From Pterois miles (taxonomy: Eukaryota; Chordata; Actinopteri; Perciformes; Scorpaenidae): a DNA stretch of 64,000 bases. Numbering within the stretch: position 1 is the first letter of the stretch; the number at the start of each line of letters is the position of its first letter. The stretch is taken from NCBI GenBank assembly GCA_947000775.1, contig CAMQGK010000149.1:167001-231000 (forward strand). The letters run 5' to 3'. The translations under genes were made by a program, and so were the position numbers. Shown piece after piece: positions 57,007 to 64,000 of this stretch. Under the pieces are notes generated by a model that saw only the letters and a list, made by a program, of their open reading frames with translations, was not told the origin of the DNA and searched no databases.

Positions 57007-60000
57007 CACATACTTATATTTGGTATTTATATCCACATGGGAAAATAACTTTGTATGGACCAAAGTAATAATGGTTTTGATCATTCATTCATTCTAGTTT
57101 AGTTTTAATTAGCTTTCAGAGTGTGTTTGCTAGTTTGGTTTTTCAGAGAGGCTTAGTTAGTTTTACAGTAGTTTTAGTTTTAGTTAGGGCCAGCTTAAAC
57201 TTCTCAGAAATAAGTAATGTCTACTTTAGTGTCTGATGTGAAGCGGTTGCAGTACAGCGCCATGTCCTGGAAGGTCAAGTCTGTTCACTTTCTGTGGTTC
57301 GACGTCTGTGCCGTCTCCTTTTTTCTTTAGTGATATACTGCCATAGAGCTAAAAAACTAAAACTGAAGTGCATTATGTTTTTTTATTTTATTTTAATTTT
57401 TTCCTAGACAGTGTAGTCTCAGTTAAGTTTTTCTTATTGTGGTGCTAAAAGAAAATTACGAAGATCACCAAAGTCAGTTGACTTCGTCAAATTTCATGGA
57501 TATCCTTCACATAGTTGCTGAGATATTTCAGTGTGGACTAAGAGATGCGAGCCATCCTACGAGCCCCACTGCTAGAACGGCTGAAGGCTGAGGAGCTGGT
57601 ATCATTCTGCAGCACCCACCAGCTCTGGAGGCTCGGTTCACTGAGGTGTTGTCGGTCTTGGCCAGGAGGAAGGGAGGCATCATCCGATGGGCTCTGGGAG
57701 AGGAGTCTGGCTTACTACCTGTCAGACTGCACAAGTGACACAGATAAAGACAGCTGAAAACACAATAAAAATAATAAAATGTTATCATTTGTGATTTATA
57801 AAGATTTTAGTTAATATGTCTTTGTATTTGTATTTGTGTATATCATGACAACCTCAGTTTTCTGTAAAACAAAAAGAGATGATGTCCTTTTATTCTTGGT
57901 TACTGGAAGCTGCATTGACAGTGATTGTCTGTGACAGGCTTATAGCCCGGAGCTGTAGTGACTCCTCGTTACACAAACAATCAGGGACAGCAAAGATCAA
58001 GAAAAGGCTTTTTGCTGAATATAATCCAGTGTGCTGACCTGTGTTTCCTGTAGTCATTCAGCTTCTTGTTGATGAGAGCTTGTCTGGAGAAACCAATCTC
58101 CTAGAGCAGATGAAGGTTACAGGTGAGTTCACTATCCGTGCGTTTGTGTGAATTCCATCATGTTAACCAGGTATGAGGATCTCACCTCGTTGTCGGTCTT
58201 GCTGTTCTCCCTGATGACCCTGATCCAGGCCAGCATGTCGTCCCGGTCCTCGGCCTGCAGCAGGTACTCGCAGAAGTCCTGCGTGGTCAGCCTCAGCGTG
58301 TGCTTGCGCTTGGTTTCACTGTAGGCGATGTCGATCAGGCAGCCGCGGATGCTGATTGGAGGGTGTTCGTCCTGGCTGAGCCCCGCCCCCGCCCCATGAA
58401 GGACGGCCTCTCGCTTGTCCTTGTAGAGGAAGAGCGAATGGGAACGGAGCACGGAGAAGACGCGCTTCCACGGCCGCATGCCGCCTCCTACTTTCTAAAC
58501 GTGGAAATACAGAAACAAGACCTGAAACATAAAACATCACTCGTCCCATCGTAGCTTAGAAAGCACAGCCAGCCTGTTAACTCAGTATTTCTCCACATCC
58601 AGCAGTGTGGATTAGGGATGTAAGAAATAACCCACACACTTGAGTATCGCAGTATTATGAGTTGTGATACTGTACTGATTGTCTAGAACACAGTATCAGT
58701 TTTTAATTAACATCCTAAAAATCGGACAGCCGCTGTTGAGCCCAGGAGCTATTGGATGTTTCAGAGGACGCAGCTTTTTAAAGGCAGGCGCTACTGAGAT
58801 CATATGAAACTAGAGAGAAATCCATCGCTACCAGCCATGTTCTACTAGCTGGTCATGAAGGAGGTTAAATAACGCTCCAAAGTATACAAAAGTTTGTCGA
58901 GAAAAAACGGGTGGGCAATTATTTATTTTTATTCATCTGAAAATCCCTCCAAACAGCATTAATAAGAAAATGACATTATATACAGGAGTCTTTGAACCGT
59001 ACAGTTTAAGACAGTAATGTTTCCATTAACTTAACATTTCCCTCAACATGAACCCTTCCCTCTCCTCCTGTGGTTCCTCTCTGCTTTAGTATCTCAGCCA
59101 GCAGCCCCTCGGCTGTCCTCTCCTTCTCATCTCCAGACAGCTTTCTGGATCTTTCTGCAGGTTTTGTCTCAAAGTGACGTTCTAGTTGTTTTCTTTAAAT
59201 TCAGATATGTTTGTTGTAAACTAAGCTCACAGCTTTACCACCAACCTCCGCGAAAAAATACTGATCAGTTCATGACTTATTATAGACGTGCTGCAGGAGG
59301 GACTGCTGCCTGTGGACTAGGACTGGACCGCCTGTGGACTAGGACTGGACCACCTGTGGACTAGACTACCTGTGGACTAGGACTGGACCACCTGTGGACC
59401 AGGACTGGACCACCTGTGGTCTAGACCACCTGTGGACTAGGAAGACACTGTGGATGGACATTGGGTAGGACTGGACCATCATTGGACTAGGGCTGGATCC
59501 GGCCTGTGGACTAGACTACCTGTGGACTAGGACTGGACCACCTGTTGATCAGGACTGGACCACCTGTGGACTAGACCACCTGTGGACTAGACCACCTGTG
59601 GACTAGGACTGGACCATCATTTGGGCCGGATCCGGCCCGCGGGCCGTATAATGCCCAGGTCTGTTCTAAGGGGTCCTTTGACCTCTGACCTCAAGATGAA
59701 TGAAACTGGGTTCTATGGGTACCCATGAGTCTCCCCTTTACAGACACAGACATTTGTTTGAAATTGTCATAATTAGCATATGAATTTTTGAATTATGGGT
59801 AAAACTGTGTTATGGGAGGTCACAATGACCTTGACCTTTAACCTCCATCAGTTCATCCTTGAGTCCCAGCAGACATTTGTGCCAAAGTTGAGGAAATTCC
59901 CTCAAGGCCTCCTGAGATATTGCATTCATGAGAACTGGACAGACAGGCCGAAACCCAACATCCCGGAGCGGAGACATAATAAAACCAACAGGGATAGACT

Positions 60001-61382
60001 GTATACACCGTATACACCGTTATGATCGTAGAATGCTTATCTGCTTGAAGTGCAGAGGGTGGTGTACCTTTCCCTTCTCTGTGAGGATCTGTTTGTAGTG
60101 CAGCCAGCCCTCCTTACGAACATCACTGAAGGTGATGGTTCCCAGTTCAGAGGTGGAGTGGCGTTTGGACCGGGCCTCCTCCTGAGCTCGCAGGCTCTCC
60201 AGAGACTAAAACACAATGTAGGGGTATTAAGTAGTACATAGTAGTACATGTATGTATGTACAGTATAGTCCATTCTAATGACTGCAACGCTGTGCTGATC
60301 ACTCACCCCATCAGTGAAAAAGCTCTTGACCCTTTTTGGTAGTTTGCTGTGGAACAGAGAGTACACACATTATCAAATTATCAACTGAAAAAAAACCCTC
60401 TTTTCATACATATTTAATGTGTCTTTCTCACTCCAAACTCTTCAAATACCGCCGTTTGTGCACCTCAGCATCAGAATCCGACGCAGGAAGGCCCTTTAGC
60501 AACACTAACTGGTATCGTCAGTCCCGCTAGTCGTTACGTAAGTGAGTCGTTCGTATCGCCAGTCCTGTGAGTCATTCGTTACGTGAATCGTATCTTAGTA
60601 TCGTAGTATCATCAGTCATGTGAGTCATGTGAGTTGGTAGTCAGGTAAGTTGGTAGAATCGTTAGTCCCGCAAGTTGTTAGGTACGTGAGTCGTTAGTGA
60701 GTTGCTATTAATTTGATACATGTGAGTCGTCAGTATCGTCAGTCCAAGAGTCACCTGACTCCTCGGTATCATCAGTCCAGAGAGTCACGTAAGTCGTTGG
60801 TTACATGAGTCGTTAGTATCGTCAGCCACTTCAGTAGGTAGTATTGTTAGTCACGTGAGCTAAGTGAGTTGCTAGTCACGCGAGTCAATGGTTACATGAG
60901 TCGTTAGAATCATCTGTGAAGTCGGTGAAGTTAAAGCCGACCACGGCTAACCCTAAGTGGTTGTGTTTCCTAAACCTAACTTCCTGTAAAAACAGAAGTT
61001 TATTTGAAAGGAAACTGTCCAGAACTAATCCAAGAGGGCTACCCGTGTGTCAGCTCTGACCAAGCAGCGGTATTTGACCGGTTGGACCGGAGAAGGTGTC
61101 GCAGAGGGAGAGCTAAGATTTTCATTCACTGCTTCTCTGTAATTATTGTATAACATGAAACTTTACCGTGTGTCATTGTTAAAGCCTCCTTTAAATGTTT
61201 GTCCTATCCTAATTTCTGGGACTATACTGTATAGACCTATGTTAGTAAAGAATGCAGCTTTTAAAGTCCTTACGAGAAGACGCGGCCTTCTTCCCTGAAG
61301 GTGTTGAGACCCTCGTCACAGGACTTGGATCTCTCGGTGGTGATGGCCAGCAAGTAAGAGGAGCGCCGACCTTTAATACTGC
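46338..61382 (-). CDS. arhgap23: PH-RhoGAP protein (arhgap23-like), spliced, 3' two-thirds visible
   Basis: Rho GTPase-activating protein of the ARHGAP21/23 group. It speeds GTP hydrolysis by Rho-family GTPases at membranes and the cytoskeleton. Sixteen minus-strand exons join in phase. In order: KGRRSSYLLAITTERSKSCD, a PH domain (RKEGWLHYKQILTEKGK to MLAWIRVIRENS), a linker, a RhoGAP domain (FGVRLEDCQP, arginine finger in [48 protein letters not shown]), then a C-terminal ISAVTRKRKK block. The N-terminal PDZ part lies right of the window. ARHGAP23 is favoured over ARHGAP21 by WGINIMKK and PKAFGVRLE; human ARHGAP23, PLCD3 and ACBD4 share chromosome 17. The frame breaks near 47088. Confidence 0.85.
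46439..47087 (-). pseudogene. Open frame continuing arhgap23 C-terminus after a frame break
   Basis: Immediately past the in-frame TGA at 47088-47090, an alternative frame stays open down to 46439, with DDRETGVKARETTEGQD and LRPNSFHCSPHHIHTTYPRP. It would be joined to the conserved frame by losing one A from the A6-G-A8 run at 47093-47109. It may be a true coding remainder with a sequence error or mutation, or intron that is open by chance. Confidence 0.4.
47088..47354 (-). CDS. arhgap23: arhgap23 penultimate exon region (ISAVTRKRKK)
   Basis: Acceptor GAACCTTTCAG at 47355-47356. The conserved frame reads LSLLSKKDLNARDFLPKSII then SAVTRKRKK and an acidic DDSSADEDSEHEP, matching the post-GAP block of ARHGAP23 (ISFISAVNRKRKK, STDDDSEQE). 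It runs into a TGA at 47088-47090 right after an oligo-A run, earlier than expected. Confidence 0.85.
   Translation of the reverse strand: MSLLSKKDLNARDFLPKSIISAVTRKRKKCLSTHLQDDSSADEDSEHEPVKTSNYVGGERGGGQEEEDRGEEEAIKGEHTIPKKEKKG
47433..47464 (-). CDS. arhgap23: arhgap23 32-nt microexon
   Basis: Acceptor CTTTCTAACAG, donor GTAAGAAAG. It encodes (D)STTSDSLKSK, aligning with DSTTCSSAKSK of the mammalian protein. Phases fit both neighbours, so the microexon is well supported. Confidence 0.85.
47710..49288. mobile_element. hAT-type element with BED zinc-finger relic
   Basis: Terminal inverted repeats start near TAGGGGTGTAACGGTAC on the left and, on the right, its complement form of CAGGGCTGTAACGGTTC. 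The flanks TTAGTAAG and TCAGCGAG agree at five of eight positions, a plausible decayed 8-bp duplication. Lies in an arhgap23 intron. Confidence 0.65.
48928..49170 (-). pseudogene. BED zinc-finger fragment of a hAT transposase
   Basis: The minus-strand frame includes CWHCSTVVEDMSGNPSNIVT then HIQRYHPDVP. C-x2-C followed by H-x4-H with the S-N-[IL]-x-x-H core is the BED finger pattern. It is isolated, with no transposase body, inside the hAT-type element. Confidence 0.65.
50070..50163 (-). CDS. arhgap23: arhgap23 exon after the GAP domain
   Basis: 94 nt. It encodes APEDKRDMQPVPNIDHLLSN then IGRPGMPGEAS, matching VPNIEYLLPNIGR of ARHGAP23. The acceptor TGTGTAG follows a (TG)n tract. It ends in phase 1 and joins the 32-nt microexon (G plus AT gives Asp). 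Confidence 0.93.
50166..50212. repeat. (AC)n abutting an arhgap23 acceptor
   Basis: In the transcript this is (TG)n running directly into the acceptor TGTAG of exon 50070-50163. Confidence 0.97.
50302..50346 (-). CDS. arhgap23: arhgap23 exon (HDWFF)
   Basis: 45 nt, with acceptor CACTTCAACAG and donor GTACGTCAG. It encodes HDWFFINGDLDKEEK, the segment closing the RhoGAP domain in this family. Confidence 0.93.
50449..50574 (-). CDS. arhgap23: arhgap23 RhoGAP exon ([11 protein letters not shown])
   Basis: 126 nt. It encodes [20 protein letters not shown] then [20 protein letters not shown] and LH. It holds the conserved Asn/FGPTL motif that contacts the GTPase. Donor GTAAGAACC. Confidence 0.96.
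50665..50754 (-). CDS. arhgap23: arhgap23 RhoGAP exon (LHDLPDYYYHTLKFL)
   Basis: 90 nt, phase 0. It encodes LHDLPDYYYHTLKFLVGHLK then KVADHSEKNK, the central GAP helices including the conserved LKFL and NKM boundary. Confidence 0.95.
50861..50934 (-). CDS. arhgap23: arhgap23 RhoGAP exon (DKYNDFIEANR)
   Basis: 74 nt. It encodes (D)KYNDFIEANRIEDAEDRL then KTMKKL, following LPEPLFT in the GAP fold. Confidence 0.95.
51440..52110 (-). repeat. Dispersed repeat, inverted copy of 18000-18620
   Basis: Long collinear similarity in opposite orientation to the copy in plcd3 intron 1. Ends with ATCGATTGACAGCCCTA, a common terminus of fish non-autonomous elements. Confidence 0.75.
52339..52417 (-). CDS. 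arhgap23: arhgap23 RhoGAP exon ([12 protein letters not shown])
   Basis: 79 nt, with acceptor TGTGTCCACAG. It encodes [20 protein letters not shown] then EPLFTD, the classic K-L-P-E-P-L motif of RhoGAPs. Confidence 0.96.
52559..52711 (-). CDS. arhgap23: arhgap23 RhoGAP exon with arginine finger
   Basis: 153 nt, with acceptor CATCTCCTCAG and donor GTGGATGCC. It encodes FVPLIVEMCCGVVEETGLDY then [20 protein letters not shown] and NKGLDINTAEE. The Arg in GIYRVPG is the catalytic arginine finger, so GAP activity is expected. Confidence 0.97.
53010..56035. repeat. 3-kb 22-bp minisatellite in a RhoGAP intron
   Basis: Well over one hundred units built on CTATAACCTCCACCTATAT plus CTA, with TCCACC/TCTACC and CTATAA/CTGTAA/CGATAA variants. 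The middle part (about 54.24-55.63 kb) alternates full units with shortened CATATATCTACTATAA units in a higher-order pattern. The right end changes to CTATACCTATGTCTACTATA variants. Confidence 0.97.
56633..56682 (-). mobile_element. Diverged (TCTTA)n retroposon tail
   Basis: AAGATAAGATAAGATATTCC then TTTATTAGTCTCATAGTGG, a relative of the four other tails but with a different middle block. Confidence 0.5.
56838..56950 (-). CDS. arhgap23: arhgap23 exon at the start of the GAP domain
   Basis: 113 nt. It encodes (D)DNKALWGINIMKKAKKTV then GPKAFGVRLEDCQPAVNHK, matching WGIN...FGVRLEECQPA at the head of the ARHGAP21/23 GAP domain. Acceptor GACACAG lies directly after (TG)n. Confidence 0.95.
56957..57004. 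repeat. (CA)n abutting an arhgap23 acceptor
   Basis: In the transcript (TG)n of about 24 units, ending 6 nt from the exon 56838-56950 acceptor dinucleotide. Confidence 0.97.
57620..57714 (-). CDS. arhgap23: arhgap23 linker exon between PH and GAP
   Basis: 95 nt. It encodes (S)KPDSSPRAHRMMPPFLLA then KTDNTSVNRASRA. The acceptor is taken at CAGGTAG because this restores the Ser codon and matches PKADSSPK in the mammalian linker. An acceptor 4 nt earlier would give a stop. Donor GTGGGTG. Confidence 0.8.
58039..58100 (-). CDS. arhgap23: arhgap23 exon (ALINKKLNDYRK)
   Basis: 62 nt, with acceptor ATCTGCTCTAG and donor GTCAGC. It encodes EIGFSRQALINKKLNDYRKH, matching NQALISKKLNDYRK. Confidence 0.93.
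58186..58494 (-). CDS. arhgap23: arhgap23 PH-domain exon
   Basis: 309 nt, phase 0. It encodes KVGGGMRPWKRVFSVLRSHS, LFLYKDKREAV, ISIRGCLIDIAYSETKRKHT, LRLTTQDFCEYLLQAEDRDD and MLAWIRVIRENSKTDNE. The Trp near the PH C-terminal helix (AWI) is in place. Confidence 0.97.
59302..59612. repeat. GGACTAGGACTGGACCACC minisatellite
   Basis: Irregular tandem phrases CTGTGGACTAGGACTGGACC with longer and shorter units, about 310 bases, in an arhgap23 intron. Confidence 0.9.
59620..59666. mobile_element. hAT/Charlie-like terminal fragment
   Basis: GGGCCGGATCCGGCCCGCGG then GCCGTATAATGCCCAGGTCTG resembles the terminal repeat of ZBED/Charlie-type hAT elements. The partner end is not seen, though a decayed GGCTGGATCCGGCC lies at about 59488. 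Confidence 0.5.
60068..60205 (-). CDS. arhgap23: arhgap23 exon (start of PH domain)
   Basis: 138 nt, phase 0. It encodes SLESLRAQEEARSKRHSTSE, then LGTITFSDVRKEGWLHYKQI and LTEKGK. KEGWLHYKQI is the first PH strand. Donor GTACACC. Confidence 0.95.
60307..60346 (-). CDS. arhgap23: arhgap23 40-nt exon (LPKRVKSFFTDG)
   Basis: Short exon with acceptor CTGTTCCACAG and donor GTGAGTG, encoding (S)KLPKRVKSFFTDG, conserved in ARHGAP21/23. Phase fits both neighbours. Confidence 0.92.
60530..60920. repeat. Degenerate tandem repeat, GTGAGTCGTTAGTATCGTCA type
   Basis: Diverged phrases of GTGAGTCGTTAG and TATCGTCAGTCC with variable spacing of roughly 20-30 bases. An old minisatellite in an arhgap23 intron. 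Confidence 0.75.
61274..61382 (-). CDS. arhgap23: arhgap23 exon (first visible)
   Basis: 109 nt, with acceptor TTTCTTCAG and donor GTAAGGAC. It encodes (G)SIKGRRSSYLLAITTERS, then KSCDEGLNTFREEGRVFS, highly conserved in the family. Upstream exons, including the PDZ domain, lie beyond the right edge. Confidence 0.95.
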
Positions 61383-61719
61383 CTGAAGAAAGAAAGACAA
61401 GTCAGAGAGAGGAGAAGTGGAGGAAGCAAAGTATGCTGATGACACAGGAAGTGACAAAAACATGATGAGTACAACATTAGCCAGGTGAATGAATCAAGGG
61501 GTTAAACTTACATACTGCAAAATAAAGGAATACAATGACATTTGGATTTTTAGTTTCCAGTTTAGCATCCGTTTTAGCCTACAGTGCTAACAGCATGCAG
61601 GGTCCCTTTGCTATCAGGAGATGTTATTTTAAACGAAAATTAACAGAAGACGAAGAAACTGTTTTCCCAATGTAGCAAACATACGGTGAAAAAACACCCT
61701 TAACTTTGAGACCCTTCTA

Positions 61720-61777
61720 CATCCTGGTAACTAGAGACCTGGAGCATTCAGAGGATGGATGGCTGTCCTCGCTACAC

Positions 61778-61814
<37 letters not shown>

Positions 61815-61871
61815 ATCCTGGTAACTAGAGACCTGGAGCATTCAGAGGATGGATGGCTGTCCTCGCTACAC

Positions 61872-61908
<37 letters not shown>

Positions 61909-61965
61909 ATCCTGGTAACTAGAGACCTGGAGCATTCAGAGGATGGATGGCTGTACTCGCTACAC

Positions 61966-61996
<31 letters not shown>

Positions 61997-62059
61997 AACT
62001 ACATCCTGGTAACTAGAGACCTAGAGCATTCAGAGGATGGATGGCTGTCCTCGCTACAC

Positions 62060-62096
<37 letters not shown>

Positions 62097-62153
62097 ATCC
62101 TGGTAACTAGAGACCTGGAGCATTCAGAGGATGGATGGCTGTCCTCGCTACAC

Positions 62154-62184
<31 letters not shown>

Positions 62185-62252
62185 ATCCTGGTAACTAGAG
62201 ACCTGGAGCATTCAGAGGATGGATGGCTGTCCTCGCTACACCTACTACTCTC

Positions 62253-62286
<34 letters not shown>

Positions 62287-62343
62287 ATCCTGGTAACTAG
62301 AGACCTGGAGCATTCAGAGGATGGATGGCTGTACTCGCTACAC

Positions 62344-62395
<52 letters not shown>

Positions 62396-62452
62396 ATCCT
62401 GGTAACTAGAGACCTGGAGCATTCAGAGGATGGATGGCTGTCCTCGCTACAC

Positions 62453-62483
<31 letters not shown>

Positions 62484-62540
62484 ATCCTGGTAACTGGAGA
62501 CCTAGAGCATTCAGAGGATGGATGGCTGTCCTCACTACAC

Positions 62541-62571
<31 letters not shown>

Positions 62572-62628
62572 ATCCTGGTAACTAGAGACCTGGAGCATTC
62601 AGAGGATGGATGGCTGTACTCGCTACAC

Positions 62629-62668
<40 letters not shown>

Positions 62669-62725
62669 ATCCTGGTAACTAGAGACCTGGAGCATTCAGA
62701 GGATGGATGGCTGTCCTCGCTACAC

Positions 62726-62759
<34 letters not shown>

Positions 62760-62817
62760 ATCCTGGTAACTAGAGACCTGGAGCATTCAGAGGATGGATG
62801 GCTGTCCTCGCTACACT

Positions 62818-62848
<31 letters not shown>

Positions 62849-62907
62849 ATCCTGGTAACTAGAGACCTGGAGCATTCAGAGGATGGATGGCTGTACTCGC
62901 TACACCA

Positions 62908-62942
<35 letters not shown>

Positions 62943-63001
62943 ATCCTGGTAACTAGAGACCTAGAGCATTCAGAGGATGGATGGCTGTCCTCGCTACACT
63001 C

Positions 63002-63032
<31 letters not shown>

Positions 63033-63091
63033 ATCCTGGTAACTAGAGACCTGGAGCATTCAGAGGATGGATGGCTGTCCTCGCTACACCT

Positions 63092-63128
<37 letters not shown>

Positions 63129-63185
63129 ATCCTGGTAACTAGAGACCTAGAGCATTCAGAGGATGGATGGCTGTCCTCGCTACAC

Positions 63186-63218
<33 letters not shown>

Positions 63219-63287
63219 TTACTACTACATCCTGGTAACTAGAGACCTAGAGCATTCAGAGGATGGATGGCTGTCCTCGCTACACCT

Positions 63288-63333
<46 letters not shown>

Positions 63334-63405
63334 ATCCTGGTAACTAGAGACCTGGAGCATTCAGAGGATGGATGGCTGTACTCGCTACACCTACTACTCT
63401 CTCTC

Positions 63406-63436
<31 letters not shown>

Positions 63437-63493
63437 ATCCTGGTAACTAGAGACCTAGAGCATTCAGAGGATGGATGGCTGTCCTCGCTACAC

Positions 63494-63539
<46 letters not shown>

Positions 63540-63596
63540 ATCCTGGTAACTAGAGACCTAGAGCATTCAGAGGATGGATGGCTGTCCTCGCTACAC

Positions 63597-63642
<46 letters not shown>

Positions 63643-63871
63643 ATCCTGGTAACTAGAGACCTAGAGCATTCAGAGGATGGATGGCTGTCCTAGCTACACT
63701 GACTACTACTACTACTACTACTACTACATCCTGGTAACTAGAGACCTGGAGCATTCAGAGGATGGATGGCTGTCCTAGCTATACCTACTACTACTACTAC
63801 TACTACTACTACATCCTGGTAACTAGAGACCTGGAGCATTCAGAGGATGGATGGCTGTACTCGCTACACCA

Positions 63872-63903
<32 letters not shown>

Positions 63904-63960
63904 ATCCTGGTAACTAGAGACCTAGAGCATTCAGAGGATGGATGGCTGTCCTAGCTATAC

Positions 63961-63997
<37 letters not shown>

Positions 63998-64000
63998 ATC
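61720..64000. repeat. Composite (CTA)n array, about 95-bp unit
   Basis: About 24 full units plus a partial one at the edge. Each unit has a near-invariant 58-bp block (CATCCTGGTAACTAGAGACC to GGCTGTCCTCGCTACAC) followed by 8-17 CTA triplets. Only a few positions in the block vary (CTGGAG/CTAGAG, GTCCTCG/GTACTCG/GTCCTAG). Poly-Tyr and poly-Leu open frames are artefacts. It lies upstream of the first visible arhgap23 exon, probably in an intron, and continues past the window. Confidence 0.97.

Noticed and set aside
61720..63656. Series of open frames with poly-Tyr and poly-Leu blocks and an ILVTRDLEHSEDGW segment
   Set aside because: The CTA triplets and 58-bp block lack stops in some frames; the pattern is a tandem repeat, not a repeat protein gene.
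61720..64000. Repeated AG-GT junctions on the minus strand as recursive splice sites
   Set aside because: TAG before GTGTAG recurs in each unit, but there is no pyrimidine tract and the donor match is weak.

Overview
The window looks like euchromatic DNA from a teleost fish, probably a percomorph. The evidence is three vertebrate genes cut into many short GT-AG exons, fish-type Tc1, hAT and MITE repeats, and very abundant CA, CTA and minisatellite arrays. No bacterial, viral or organellar genes are visible, and I found no tRNA, rRNA or CRISPR. Coding sequence is a small part of the window; the rest is intron, intergenic DNA and repeats.

Gene 1 (minus strand, about 2.7-23.6 kb) is a delta-type phospholipase C, best matched to plcd3. 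Nine coding exons can be joined in phase (448 codons): a PH domain, EF hands and the catalytic X half with every catalytic residue present. The Y and C2 halves lie left of position 1. One intron is a clear U12-type AT-AC intron. A second, CpG-decayed copy of coding exon 1 lies 1.7 kb upstream of the first.

Gene 2 (plus strand, about 27.1-39.0 kb) is complete and divergent from gene 1. It is an acyl-CoA-binding protein of the ACBD4/ACBD5 group, called acbd4 because PLCD3 and ACBD4 are also neighbours in human. Ten coding exons give 423 residues: ACB domain, FFAT-like motif, coiled coil and C-terminal membrane anchor, the layout of a peroxisome-ER tether. Its promoter region holds two CACGTG boxes, an ETS-like site, a 17-bp VNTR and, in intron 1, a 19-bp tandem repeat.

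Gene 3 (minus strand, about 46.3-61.4 kb and continuing right) is a PH-RhoGAP protein of the ARHGAP21/23 group, best matched to arhgap23. Sixteen exons give a PH domain, a RhoGAP domain with its arginine finger and a basic C-terminal region. The reading frame breaks at an oligo-A run near the C-terminus. The gene runs tail-to-tail with acbd4.

Major repeats are an 11-bp-type minisatellite split by a hAT MITE (1-1.7 kb), a 32-bp minisatellite (37.4-37.9 kb), two Tc1-like relics (31.8-33.0 and 39.8-42.2 kb), a hAT/BED relic (47.7-49.3 kb), a 3-kb 22-bp minisatellite inside a RhoGAP intron (53.0-56.0 kb) and a composite (CTA)n array (61.7-64 kb, running off the end). A recurring theme is dinucleotide repeats pressed against splice sites: three acceptors and one donor carry (TG)n or (CA)n within a few bases. 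I see no wholly novel system. The most notable points are the duplicated exon, the TG-repeat acceptors and the U12 intron.
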